In this document: positions 47,660 to 56,330 of the stretch, piece after piece
Layout of the letters: every line of letters starts with the position of its first letter
How positions within the stretch are numbered: the stretch's first letter is position 1
Assembly: GCA_017619375.1 (NCBI GenBank)
Contig: JAFZSL010000051.1
Coordinates: forward strand, 62,001-126,000
Length of the DNA stretch: 64,000 nt
Direction of reading: 5' to 3'
Origin: Prevotella sp.
GTDB lineage: Bacteria > Bacteroidota > Bacteroidia > Bacteroidales > Bacteroidaceae
Made by a program: the position numbers and the translations under genes
The notes under the pieces: model-generated
Told to the model about the DNA's origin: nothing
Database searches by the model: none
The model's input: the letters and a program-made list of their open reading frames with translations, nothing else

Positions 47660-48106
47660 ATGAGTGATTTTGATGACATTTTGAAGAAAATGAGAGAGGC
47701 GGTTGACGGCATGGCCGACGACGCCCGTCAGAAGTATGAGGATTTAAAAGAATATCTTGATTCACACGACAGCGAAGAAATCAAGGCCAAGCTACGCAAG
47801 AGGGTGGACGAGATGGTGGATGATGCCAAGGAAAGCGTTGATAACCTTCGTGAGGAAGCCTCAAAGATTGATGTGAAGGAGAAGGTCGAGCAGGTGCGTG
47901 AAGCCGTCGGCTCCGGTATAGAGAAGGCCAAGTCGGAAGCAGCCGAACTGAAGGCGCAGTATGAGGATGGCCGTCTTCGCGACAAGGTGGAAGAGGTGCG
48001 CGAGGATTTGCAAAAGGGAGCCAGCCAGGCGATGGAGCAGTTGAGCGAAGGCTTTGAGGTGGTGCAGAAGCAATGGGATGAGCTTCGCAAGCGTCTTGGC
48101 ATCTGA
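47660..48106 (+). CDS. Helical apolipoprotein-like stress protein
   Basis: 148 residues, no signal peptide and no membrane helix. It is nearly all charged amphipathic helix with 11-mer-like periodicity (KLRKRVDEMVDDAKESVDNLREEASKIDVKEKVEQVREAVGSGIEKAKSEAAELKAQYEDG), as in apolipoprotein A/E-like, YtxH-like and LEA-like proteins. Such proteins coat membranes or protect against stress; the role here is only inferred from composition. A -7 box TATTTTTG lies at 47615-47622, but no proper -33 box was found. Confidence 0.72.
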   Translation: MSDFDDILKKMREAVDGMADDARQKYEDLKEYLDSHDSEEIKAKLRKRVDEMVDDAKESVDNLREEASKIDVKEKVEQVREAVGSGIEKAKSEAAELKAQYEDGRLRDKVEEVREDLQKGASQAMEQLSEGFEVVQKQWDELRKRLGI

Positions 48107-48224
48107 CCCGTTGATTTTCAGTCAGGTAGGGAGGCTTCAAGGAAGGTGTCCCGGCGTTAACGGTACCTTTCTCGTCGTCTCCCTTTCCTGACCTCTTTTA
48201 CCTGAAAATCTATCTACCTTTCGC

Positions 48225-49547
48225 TTAAGCGATTTTTTTGGTCACATATTGTTTGTCGACCACGATGGGCTTTTTCTTGAGGTCGAACATGGCGTCGTTG
48301 AGCACCTTGAAGAGGGTGGACTTGAGCCCTCGCACCCCGAGTTTCCTTTCGTAAGCATAACTTGCAATGGCGTCTGCTCCGTCAGTGGTCATGGTGAGTT
48401 CGATGTCGCGTTTGCTGAAGTAGTTTTGGAAATCCTTCAGCGGCGACTCCTTTGAGTCGGTGAGGATTTGCACCATTATTTCCTGTGTCATGCTGTTGAC
48501 ATAGGCGTATTGTGCGATGCGTCCAGTGAGTTCGTCTCGGCTGAAGTATTGTGCGAAATCGCTGTCTGTCAAGTATTTGTGGTAGTCGTCGGCAGGGTCG
48601 TTTCTCTTTGACTGGTTGCCGAATCCCATTCCGTTCCAGTTGAGTCTTTTTGCCACGATTTGCTCGATTCCTTTGAACACTCCAGAGAAGATGAAGAGCA
48701 TGTTGCGCGTAGGGACGCGGATGATGTTGTTGTACCCATGCTCGAATGAGACGGAGTTGTTGTCGTCGATGATGTTGAGCAGTTCGTTGAGGATTCGTTC
48801 ATTGAACTCTCCACCGTCGAAGAGTTTGTCGAACTCATCGAAGAGGATGACGGCGTCTTCTATTTCTTCTGCGTCGTTTACCTCGCTGTAAAGCTGGTCG
48901 AACACGTCAGTGATTCTTGGCCCTCGAATGCCCTCCTGGACAAGGCTGTTGCAGTTGACCACTCCGAATTTGAAATTGAGGAGTTTTGCGAGGATTTGTG
49001 GCCCGTAGGTCTTTCCTACGCCGGAGGGTCCGTAAGCGAGGAGGTTGCACTTGGGGAAGACGGTGCTTGTATGCTTGTTCCTCATATAGTGGAGGTAGAA
49101 GCAAAGCGCGAGTTTCTGCGAGTACTCTGGTTGTCCGATGAGGTAGTTGTTGAGCATGTTGGAGATACCCCTTGGCGTGATGAGGTCTTCAGCCACGTCC
49201 GAGAGTGCGATGTTGGTTCCTTCGACGATGGATCTGACATCCTCGAGCGTGATGGGTGCCACAAACTCATTCCAATTGTTGACGTATTCTTTCACGAGGT
49301 CTTCGATGCCGTCCGACATGTTCTCGCTCTTGGATTCGACGATGAACTCTTTCCTACGTTTTTTGAGTCTCTCAATCCAACTCTCTTTATCCCTGATGCT
49401 GAGTTCGGGCAGAGAGCAGAGTGTTCGGAGCGTGATTTTGAAGTCGAGAGTAGGGGTGATGAGAAGCAGGTGCTTGATTTTCTCATCAAGACTTATCGAG
49501 TAGGGGGTCTGAACCCTTGTGATAATGTTCTTTTTCGTTCTTGGCAT
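48225..49547 (-). CDS. ClpX-like AAA+ ATPase without zinc finger
   Basis: 440 residues. Walker A GPSGVGKT at 173-180, Walker B VILFDEFDKLFD, sensor 1 (NMLFIFSGVFKGIE) and the sensor-2 segment KLGVRGLKSTLFKVLNDAMFDL follow ClpX. ClpX normally starts with a C4 zinc-binding domain; here residues 1-150 are instead a helical region with no cysteine pairs and no known fold. It is thus a ClpX-like unfoldase variant, with a different substrate-binding head. The start at 49547 (MPRTKKNI) was chosen because the translation upstream has no recognisable feature. A strong leftward promoter lies 460 bp upstream with no gene in between. Confidence 0.8.
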   Translation of the reverse strand: MPRTKKNIITRVQTPYSISLDEKIKHLLLITPTLDFKITLRTLCSLPELSIRDKESWIERLKKRRKEFIVESKSENMSDGIEDLVKEYVNNWNEFVAPITLEDVRSIVEGTNIALSDVAEDLITPRGISNMLNNYLIGQPEYSQKLALCFYLHYMRNKHTSTVFPKCNLLAYGPSGVGKTYGPQILAKLLNFKFGVVNCNSLVQEGIRGPRITDVFDQLYSEVNDAEEIEDAVILFDEFDKLFDGGEFNERILNELLNIIDDNNSVSFEHGYNNIIRVPTRNMLFIFSGVFKGIEQIVAKRLNWNGMGFGNQSKRNDPADDYHKYLTDSDFAQYFSRDELTGRIAQYAYVNSMTQEIMVQILTDSKESPLKDFQNYFSKRDIELTMTTDGADAIASYAYERKLGVRGLKSTLFKVLNDAMFDLKKKPIVVDKQYVTKKIA

Positions 49548-50007
49548 ATATGAACCGTTTAAAATTGTTTTGATAACAACGTATGAATGCGAGAAGAAGG
49601 CTTTATGGGGCCTTGGGTGCTGTGGCATCCTTTTCAGGTTGCCTTTTTGGTTCGATATGGCTAAGTTATATATAAGGAAGTTCCAGCGGAACAAGCGTGA
49701 GAGTCGTTGGCGGTATTATCCGCCATCGTGTTTTCTTGGATATGCGTTTAGGGACTTTTCCCTTCCTTTGCGAGAAGTCTTGCTCGATTTCCTATCGGTG
49801 TCGTGTGTCAGTATTTCAAGGAGCGCTGCTTTGCCGTAGGGGCGGCGAATTTGGGCCGCAGGCGTTTCTTGCCTGTTGCCAGAGAGGGGGAAATTTATTA
49901 GGTTATTCGATTTAGACCAACGCCTTTTTCAAGGCTCAAAAATACGCTACAGAGACAATAAGTTCTTTCTTTCCAATCTTTCCCGTTTTGTAACGGCGAA
50001 ATCTCAG

Positions 50008-50039
50008 CAAAGATAGAAAAAGTTTTTTTAACTTCCAAA
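50008..50039 (-). promoter_or_regulatory. Consensus promoter far upstream of ClpX-like gene
   Basis: On the minus strand TTTG (50036-50039), a 20-base spacer and TATCTTTG (50008-50015). It matches exactly. The first gene in its path starts at 49547, so the transcript would carry a leader of about 450 bases or an unrecognised RNA. Confidence 0.65.
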
Positions 50040-50204
50040 TGGTTGGGAAGATTTATTGCCAATTTAACATTTAAAAAAGGATTTTGGGCGTAAAATGCGT
50101 AAAATTAACATTTGTTGACGATTCAAGGGCGCAAGGTGACAGTTCAACGAATATCATTAAAAACCATGTTGCACCTCTATTGCAAACCTTCCCCCGAAGT
50201 CGTA

Positions 50205-50226
50205 GGGGTGGATCTTGTGCCCGCCC
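50205..50226. repeat. Dispersed GC element
   Basis: GGGGTGGATCTTGTGCCCGCCC; on the minus strand it begins GGGCGGGCACAAGATCC. It is the same kind as 24292-24310 and the element at 44099-44117, with a weaker left arm. Confidence 0.5.
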
Positions 50227-50249
50227 GATAATCATATTGTCATCCCGAA

Positions 50250-50563
50250 TTAGAGAATTAGAGAATTGGAGATTTTTTTCCGCCCGAAGTGCCTCCCGAA
50301 ATGGTATCCGATGTCGCTACGATTGTCAAATGTGTTGAATTCTGATTCTCCGCTTCCGTGGTAGACTACAAGCGGTTCTCCGTTTTTATCTATTATTTTA
50401 GAAGAATCTTTTGCAGTTACAAATTCCATTATTACCTTTGCAATCGCTCCTGGATGATGAGGTGACGCAGTTTCACTGCCACGGACCTGGTTAGATACAA
50501 CATCGTCAAGGAGTTTTTTGTTGCAAAAACCTCATGGACATACAATCTATTGTTTTCTTTGTT
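50250..50563 (-). pseudogene. Second fragment of the mobile-element toxin-like domain
   Basis: On the minus strand, NKENNRLYVHEV, then a frameshift, then an open frame of about 90 codons from 50519: KKLLDDVVSNQVRGS, GAIAKVIMEFVTAKDSS, KIIDKNGEPLVVYHGSGES, FNTFDNRSDIGYHFG, and a stop at 50250. The NGEPLVVYHG...FNTFD block is the typical entry to ADP-ribosyltransferase-like domains at the end of large polyvalent or phage proteins. It shares YxHEV, KKL, SSKIIDKNGEPL and the frame break with the fragment at 27969-28265. The upstream part is cut off by the terminator of the next gene. Non-functional. Confidence 0.6.
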
Positions 50564-50587
50564 AGAAGAGGTGCTGCATAAAAATAG

Positions 50588-50613
50588 CGGTGGTCTGGCA
50601 TGCCAGACCACCG
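50588..50613 (-). terminator. Terminator of DUF3332 gene
   Basis: CGGTGGTCTGGCA (50588-50600) and its perfect complement TGCCAGACCACCG (50601-50613). T-rich sequence follows on the minus strand. Confidence 0.85.
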
Positions 50614-50648
50614 ATGACTATTATATGAGGCTCAGGAGAGACTATTGC

Positions 50649-51194
50649 TTAGATGCCGGCGAGGTCGCGTCCTTCGAAGGCAGCCTTCTTTGCTTCTTTG
50701 AGGCCCTGCTCGTTGAGGGAGAAGTCTTTTTCTGTGCCGTTGACGTTCACCTTGATGCTCTTTCCGTCGTCATTGAAGCGGAAGAGTTCTTTGGCGGCAC
50801 CGTTTTGGCTGATCCACCAGCTGTTGTCTTTCTTGTTATAGGTGAGTTTGGTGACATCACCGTTGGGTGATAAGATTTTGTATCCGTTCTTATAGGTTTT
50901 CACGGTGTATAGTTTCCCGTCTTGACCCATCACTTGCTGTGTATTGGCAGCGATGGGGTTCTCCCCGGTCCAGAATTCGATGGTGTTGAGTACAAGTTCG
51001 TCGATGATGAGTGAAATGCCTCCTGCGAAAGGCATGAGGAAGAAGCCTACGATGGCGTTGACATACTTATTGCTGGTCATGGTCCTTTGCCATTCTTGAT
51101 ACTGGTTGAAGAGGCTGAAGGAGCCGATGCATGAACTGAATAGGAAGCTTCCAGCAAGGATAGCAACCACCACTTGCAATTTGATTTTTTTCAT
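50649..51194 (-). CDS. DUF3332 family lipoprotein
   Basis: 181 residues. Lipoprotein signal with lipobox FSSC at about residue 20. The segment CIGSFSLFNQYQEWQRTMTSNKYVNAIVGFFLMPFAGGISLIIDELVLNTIEFWTGENP identifies DUF3332 (PF11810), small envelope proteins of unknown function. The C-terminal 90 residues are beta-rich with KTYKNGYKILSPNGDVTKLTYNKKDNSWW. It follows uridine kinase by 40 bp in the same direction. The start at 51194 was chosen because it begins the lipoprotein signal. Confidence 0.87.
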   Translation of the reverse strand: MKKIKLQVVVAILAGSFLFSSCIGSFSLFNQYQEWQRTMTSNKYVNAIVGFFLMPFAGGISLIIDELVLNTIEFWTGENPIAANTQQVMGQDGKLYTVKTYKNGYKILSPNGDVTKLTYNKKDNSWWISQNGAAKELFRFNDDGKSIKVNVNGTEKDFSLNEQGLKEAKKAAFEGRDLAGI

Positions 51195-51234
51195 TTCTTT
51201 TGTTTTTTTATGTTGATAATTGATGTTAGGTTGT

Positions 51235-51852
51235 TCATAATGTTTTAGGCACGAGGCCTTCGATGTATTTGCATAGGATTCCGATGCCTTTGAGGTTTTC
51301 TCCTCCTTGGGGAATGATGAGGTCGGCATATTTCTTGGTAGGTTCGATAAACTGCTCGTGCATGGGTTTGAGCACGTTGAGGTATCTTTCGAGCACCATG
51401 TCTACCGTTCTTCCCCTTTCCACCACGTCGCGCTGTATGTTTCTAATAAGTCGTTCGTCGCTGTCGGTGTCGACGAAGATTTTGAGGTCCATGAGGTCGC
51501 GGAGTTTTTTGTTGATGAGCGTCATGATGCCCTCAATGATGATGACCGGTTTGGGTTCCACGTGCACAGTTTCCTTCAAACGGTTGCAGAGGATGTAGGA
51601 GTAGGTGGGTTGCTCGATGGCCTGTCCGTCTCTGAGCATGTTGATTTGCTTGTGGAGCAATTTCCAGTCGAAAGCGTCGGGGTGGTCGAAGTTGATGTTG
51701 TGTCTTTCCTCTTCCGTCATGTGCGAGGTGTCGTTGTAATAGGAGTCCAGTGGCACGACGGCCACATAGTGTGGTGGCAGTGCGTTGGCTATTTTTTTCA
51801 CGACAGTGGTCTTTCCCGACCCTGTTCCTCCTGCGATGCCGATGATTGTCAT
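51235..51852 (-). CDS. udk: Uridine kinase
   Basis: 205 residues, normal Udk length. Walker A GGTGSGKT at 8-15, VPLDSYYND, FDHPDAFDW, PTYSYILCNRL and VIIIEGIM are family hallmarks. It phosphorylates uridine and cytidine to UMP and CMP, the pyrimidine salvage step, in the cytosol. It lies 71 bp after the uracil-DNA glycosylase gene and before DUF3332, in what looks like a four-gene leftward unit that begins with a secreted endonuclease/phosphatase. Confidence 0.93.
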   Translation of the reverse strand: MTIIGIAGGTGSGKTTVVKKIANALPPHYVAVVPLDSYYNDTSHMTEEERHNINFDHPDAFDWKLLHKQINMLRDGQAIEQPTYSYILCNRLKETVHVEPKPVIIIEGIMTLINKKLRDLMDLKIFVDTDSDERLIRNIQRDVVERGRTVDMVLERYLNVLKPMHEQFIEPTKKYADLIIPQGGENLKGIGILCKYIEGLVPKTL

Positions 51853-51923
51853 TGTTTTTGTGGTTTTGATGTTTTTTTATAGGAAATTCTTGGAGATGAT
51901 GGGAGGCTATGGGAGACTCCTGT

Positions 51924-52499
51924 TCACTCCAAGAGTTTGAAGAGTTGCATGTAACATTCCGCTTTCTTTTCCAGAGACAAGGGATAAGCCCTGCTGCTGC
52001 TGGGCATCCTGTAGAGGCGCATCTCCTTTTCGTCGAAGTGGAAACTGGTATAGGCACCTACTTTAGGAGAGGTGATGTTGAAATGCGCCGTGAGGATGTC
52101 CGTCGCCTTTTGTCCCGTGGTCACCACGGTGTGGCAGAGGGGGGCGTTTTTGAGCAGTGCGTCGATGTCAGTAGGTTGCACCACCTCCAGGTCTTTGTCC
52201 GACGCGGTGTTGCGTGTTCGTCTCACCTTCACGGCCGTATCATAAAGTCCGATGCCTTTTTCAGTGAGCATCGTCTTGATGTCGTCCAGTCTGAAGGTGC
52301 GCCTCTCCACATCCACATACCAATCTTTGTCGCTATGCAGGCAGATTCCGAAGATGCGCCACATGTCGTTGATGTAGTTGGGGTAGAAGAAGTCCATCGC
52401 CCATCGATGCCTTGCTGGAGGGAAACTCCCCAGCATCACCATTCTCGTTCCTTCGGGAAGGAATGGCTGCCAGGGATGATTCTCTACAGGATTTTCCAC
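51924..52499 (-). CDS. Uracil-DNA glycosylase family protein
   Basis: 191 residues. MVMLGSFPPARHRWAMDFFYPNYINDMWRIFG carries the family-type GSFPP motif of the MUG/UDG-like fold (PF03167), with VVTTGQKA in the middle and a final MPSSSRAYP that matches the 'PSPS' leucine-loop position. Such enzymes remove uracil or mismatched bases from DNA. The active-site asparagine usual in MUG is not obvious, so activity on uracil is not certain. It starts 35 bp after the endonuclease gene. Confidence 0.75.
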   Translation of the reverse strand: MENPVENHPWQPFLPEGTRMVMLGSFPPARHRWAMDFFYPNYINDMWRIFGICLHSDKDWYVDVERRTFRLDDIKTMLTEKGIGLYDTAVKVRRTRNTASDKDLEVVQPTDIDALLKNAPLCHTVVTTGQKATDILTAHFNITSPKVGAYTSFHFDEKEMRLYRMPSSSRAYPLSLEKKAECYMQLFKLLE

Positions 52500-52533
52500 C
52501 TTTTATATATTATATGGCGACCCTTTCCTGTTT

Positions 52534-53574
52534 TTATTTTTTCTCTTTGATGAGATAAACGATGGTGGGGAGGTGGTCTGAGTATCCATCGAGCCACACG
52601 CCGCTTGCCGTGGTGCGCTTGGGCGAACCTTTGTATTTCCCCTCGTTTTGGAGGAGGTAGTCACGGCGTTGGATTTGGCACTGGTAGTAGGTGAGTTCCC
52701 TGTAGTCCTTCTTATCCTTCTTGTCCACGAGGTTGTGCGACATCACGATTTGGTCGAAGAGGTTCCAACTGCCGTCGTAAGCCAGTGTACCCGTTCCGCT
52801 GTCGAGGATTTTCCACCAGGGGTTGAACATATCTCCCTTTTTCACATCCTCCAGTTTTGGCTTTGCGCCCAGTTCCTTGGCCATGCTGGCGTTCTGCGGG
52901 TCGTCGTTCATGTCACCCATGACGATGACCTTCATTTTGTGGTCCGCGTGCATGATGGAATCCTTGATGACCCTCACTTGTCTTCCTGCCGACTCGCGGT
53001 AGAAAGAGCCGGAGAAACGGCTTGGCCAGTGGCATACGATGATGGTGAGAGGCTCGTCGGCCAGGATGCCCGATACCTCGAGGAATCCACGAGTGTAATA
53101 GGCGCTGTCCTGTTCCAATTCCTGGACGTAGGGGTGCAGCACAACATCTCTCACGGTGAAGAGTTGCGGGTTGTAGAGCAATGCGCAGTCCACGCCCCTT
53201 CGGTCCGGTCCTTCGATGTGGGCGAACTTGAATCCTCTTTGTTTCAGTTCGGGTTGTGCCACGAGGTCGGAGAGGGCATTGGCGTTCTCCACCTCCGACA
53301 CGCCGATGACAGCGCATCCGATGGGCAACTTGTCTGTCCCCATGTCGGCGAGTGCATAAGCCATGTTATGGAGCTTGCGCTCGTATTTCAGTTTGTTCCA
53401 CTTGTTGGCTCCGTCAGGCAAGTATTCGTAATCGTTCTTGCCCACGTCATGGCAAGTGTCGAAAAGGTTCTCCAGGTTGTAGAAACCTATACCATACACA
53501 TTGAAACTACGCTGCGCCGACGCAGGAATAGCGAGGGTGAGAAGCACGGCGAATGTCAGCAAATGTCTTTTCAT
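52534..53574 (-). CDS. Secreted endonuclease/exonuclease/phosphatase
   Basis: 346 residues. Signal peptide 1-20 (ends PASAQ). Endonuclease/exonuclease/phosphatase fold (PF03372/PF19580): YNLENLFDT at about 33-41, GVSEVENANAL, HWPSRFSG, VMGDMNDDP and the C-terminal SDHLP with the catalytic Asp-His. These act on nucleic acids or phosphodiesters. Being exported, it would act in the periplasm or outside. It is divergently oriented to the TonB-dependent receptor and OB-fold lipoprotein genes and is probably the first gene of the endonuclease-UDG-udk-DUF3332 unit. Confidence 0.87.
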   Translation of the reverse strand: MKRHLLTFAVLLTLAIPASAQRSFNVYGIGFYNLENLFDTCHDVGKNDYEYLPDGANKWNKLKYERKLHNMAYALADMGTDKLPIGCAVIGVSEVENANALSDLVAQPELKQRGFKFAHIEGPDRRGVDCALLYNPQLFTVRDVVLHPYVQELEQDSAYYTRGFLEVSGILADEPLTIIVCHWPSRFSGSFYRESAGRQVRVIKDSIMHADHKMKVIVMGDMNDDPQNASMAKELGAKPKLEDVKKGDMFNPWWKILDSGTGTLAYDGSWNLFDQIVMSHNLVDKKDKKDYRELTYYQCQIQRRDYLLQNEGKYKGSPKRTTASGVWLDGYSDHLPTIVYLIKEKK

Positions 53575-53767
53575 ATAGCTTTGATTTTAGTTAGCAGTCA
53601 TATAGTAATGAAATTGTGTGGGCGCAAAGCCCTTTTATTTTGCAAATATCGGAAAAAATTTCGATAAAAAAATAGTTTTGCCAAAAAAATAAATGTCCAA
53701 ATCTTTTTTTTTTAATAAAATTTTATTTACTTTGCAACCAAACAACGTTAACTAACTATTATTGTCT

Positions 53768-56317
53768 ATGCGAAAAATGCTGAAAATAGCAGTGTTTGCA
53801 CTCTGCTACACCCCTCTTGCCTTTGGTCAGGAGTTAGACTCACTGGAGCAGACCGGTACGTTGGACGAGTCGGCCTTCACTTTCACGGAGGCTCAACTCG
53901 GCGAGGATGACGACATGTCTCAAAACGTGACCATCCTCACCAGCAACACCAACGTATACGCCAGTGAGCAAGGCTACACCTTCTCTCCCACGCGTTTCAG
54001 ATATCGTGCGTTGAGCCAGAAGTACAATGACGTCTATGTAAACGGAGCATTGATGAACGACCTTGAGTCGGGCCAGTTCAGATTCTCCAACGTAGGTGGC
54101 ATCAACTATGTCACCCGCAATCTCGATGCTTCGCTACCCTTCGAGGAGAGCAATTTCTCCATGTCGAACATAGGTGGTAGCAACAACTACAATTTCCGCG
54201 CCAGCCAGGTGGCCGCCGGCAGTCGATTGACCCTTAGCGGCGCCAACCGCAACTACACGGCTCGCGCCGCCTACACCTTCGGCACCGGCATCACCAACTC
54301 CGGCTGGGCTTTCGCCGGCCTGGTGTGCTACCGCTGGGCCAATCCCGGTTATGTGGAGGGTACGTTCTACAACTCCCTCTCTTATTATTTCGGTGTACAG
54401 AAGTTGATGGGCGCCCACTCCCTCTCCCTCTCCACCTGGGGCAACCCGACGGAGCGTGCGTCACAGGGAGCCGGCACTGACGAGAGTTACTGGATTGCCA
54501 ACAACAGGCAATACAACCCCTATTGGGGATATCAGAACGGCAAGGTGCGCAACTCCCGTGTCATCAACGACTTCGCTCCAAGCGCCGTGCTGACATGGGA
54601 CTGGGACATCAACCGTTCGACCAGGCTCACCACCACGCTTCATGGCAAATATTCCATGTACAAGAGCACCCGTCTGAACTACAACAACGCCGACAACCCA
54701 CAGCCCGACTATTGGAAGAACCTCCCCAGCAGTTATTATGATGTGTGGGACGTGGACGACACCAACAACCGCACCGACCAGGGTTACCGCGACTTCATGG
54801 AAGCCTACAACTTCTTGAAGGACAACAAGGCAGCCCGCCAGATCGACTGGGACCGCCTGTATGCCGCCAACCGCAATGCGATGGCCATGGGTGGCGATGC
54901 CATGTACTTCGTTGAGGCCAGGCACAACGACAACCTCTATCTCACCCTCGCCTCAAGGTTGCACAAACAGCTCACCAACAAGTCCTACTTCAACATGGGA
55001 TTCTCCCTGGGCAGCAACACCGGCAGCCATTACAAGACGATGGACGACCTCCTTGGCGCCAAGGCATATCACAACATCAACACCTACGCTTTGGGCAACT
55101 ATGCCTCCAACAGCAACGCCGTGCAGTATGACCTCAACCATCCCAACCAGGTGATTGGTGAGGACGACACCTTCGGATACGACTACGACCTCATCGCCCG
55201 CAGGGGCCAGGTCTGGGGCAACTACGTAGAGAATTTCGGAGCACTCCACTACAGCGTTTCCGGCAAGTTGGGCTACGATGACATGCAGCGCGACGGCAAG
55301 ATGCGCAACGGTATGTTCGCCGACTATTCCTATGGCAAGAGCAAGACTGCCAAGTTTGTCAGCGGCGGTGGCAAGTTCAACTCGACCCTCAACATGGGCG
55401 GCGGCAACACCCTCATGTTCGGCATCGGATACGAGCACAGGGCTCCGCAAATCACCACGGCATTCGTCTCACCCGAGATGAACAACGACTTCGTGACCAA
55501 CCTGCGCAACGAGCGTATCTTCAGCAGCGAAATCGGATACCAGTTCCTCAACTCGCGTTTCCACATCAATGTGAACGCCTACTACAACTACATGAGCAAC
55601 GTGACGGAGTGGCAGAACTTCTACTTCGACGACATCAACTCCTTCTCCTATGTCTCCATGACAGGCATCCGCAAGAAATATTATGGCGTGGAAGCAGGTG
55701 TGGACTACAAGATCAGTTCTGCTTTCAAGATCAGGGCCATCGGAACCATCTCAGATGCGAAGAACGCCAACAACGCCAAGGTGAGGTACCTGAACTCCAC
55801 CAAGGCCATCTACGTGGACGACATCGTGATGAACAAGGGGATGCGCGAGGCCAGCACGCCGCTCACCGCTGCAAGCCTTATCCTTTCCTATAGTTCCAGT
55901 GGATGGTTCATCGACCTGAAAGGCAACTACTACGACCGCATCTACTTGAGTTACTCGCCCAGCTACCGTTATCAAAGCACGCTCACCACGATGGGCAATG
56001 TCAACAACGACGGCACCTACGACGTTCCCGACCAGGCAGAAGGCAAGGGTGGTTTCATGCTCGATGCATCCATCGGCAAGAACCTTCGCTTCAAGAAGGG
56101 CAGGCAACTCTCCATCAACCTGTCGCTGACCAACATCCTGAACAACATCGACATTTGCACCGGTGGCTATGAGCAAAGCCGTAGCGACTACACCGTGAAA
56201 GAGGAGAACGGCCAGACCCTGATGAACAACGTGAGAGCTTACAAGTTCTCGCTCAACCCGAAGAAATACTACGCATATGGCATCAACGGCATGCTCAACC
56301 TCACTTTCAGATTCTAA
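53768..56317 (+). CDS. TonB-dependent receptor-like barrel
   Basis: 849 residues. Signal peptide 1-21 (ends AFGQ). A reduced plug domain follows (RALSQKYNDVYVNGALMNDLESGQFRFSNVGGINYVTRN) without the carboxypeptidase-like N-terminal domain usual in SusC. The rest (about 160-849) is a 22-strand-type barrel with the end MLNLTFRF. It should import a ligand across the outer membrane with TonB. It leads an operon with two lipoproteins 13 and 48 bp apart. This combination with DUF5689 and DUF6359 lipoproteins and an exported endonuclease/phosphatase recurs in Bacteroidetes as I recall and suggests scavenging of nucleic acid or phosphodiesters. The start was set at ATG 53768; an in-frame TTG lies two codons upstream. 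Confidence 0.85.
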   Translation: MRKMLKIAVFALCYTPLAFGQELDSLEQTGTLDESAFTFTEAQLGEDDDMSQNVTILTSNTNVYASEQGYTFSPTRFRYRALSQKYNDVYVNGALMNDLESGQFRFSNVGGINYVTRNLDASLPFEESNFSMSNIGGSNNYNFRASQVAAGSRLTLSGANRNYTARAAYTFGTGITNSGWAFAGLVCYRWANPGYVEGTFYNSLSYYFGVQKLMGAHSLSLSTWGNPTERASQGAGTDESYWIANNRQYNPYWGYQNGKVRNSRVINDFAPSAVLTWDWDINRSTRLTTTLHGKYSMYKSTRLNYNNADNPQPDYWKNLPSSYYDVWDVDDTNNRTDQGYRDFMEAYNFLKDNKAARQIDWDRLYAANRNAMAMGGDAMYFVEARHNDNLYLTLASRLHKQLTNKSYFNMGFSLGSNTGSHYKTMDDLLGAKAYHNINTYALGNYASNSNAVQYDLNHPNQVIGEDDTFGYDYDLIARRGQVWGNYVENFGALHYSVSGKLGYDDMQRDGKMRNGMFADYSYGKSKTAKFVSGGGKFNSTLNMGGGNTLMFGIGYEHRAPQITTAFVSPEMNNDFVTNLRNERIFSSEIGYQFLNSRFHINVNAYYNYMSNVTEWQNFYFDDINSFSYVSMTGIRKKYYGVEAGVDYKISSAFKIRAIGTISDAKNANNAKVRYLNSTKAIYVDDIVMNKGMREASTPLTAASLILSYSSSGWFIDLKGNYYDRIYLSYSPSYRYQSTLTTMGNVNNDGTYDVPDQAEGKGGFMLDASIGKNLRFKKGRQLSINLSLTNILNNIDICTGGYEQSRSDYTVKEENGQTLMNNVRAYKFSLNPKKYYAYGINGMLNLTFRF

Positions 56318-56330
56318 AACACCCAAAGAT

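Larger units (their letters stand above)
49548..50648. other. 1.1-kb region without intact gene
   Basis: From left: about 460 bp of leader-like sequence with no convincing gene (a 60-codon rightward frame from 49657, MAKLYIRKFQRNK, recalls small HU-like proteins but is not supported beyond its start), the leftward promoter at 50008-50039, a GC repeat at 50205-50226, the toxin-like fragment at 50250-50563 and a terminator at 50588-50613. Confidence 0.5.

Noticed and set aside
48113-48210. Imperfect inverted repeat (GATTTTCAGTCAGG / CCTGACCTCTTTTACCTGAAAATC)
   Set aside because: Arms have gaps and many mismatches; could be part of a terminator between convergent genes but is too weak to call.
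49657-49839. 60-codon rightward frame starting MAKLYIRKFQRNK
   Set aside because: The start recalls small HU-like proteins, but the rest does not match, and no promoter is present.
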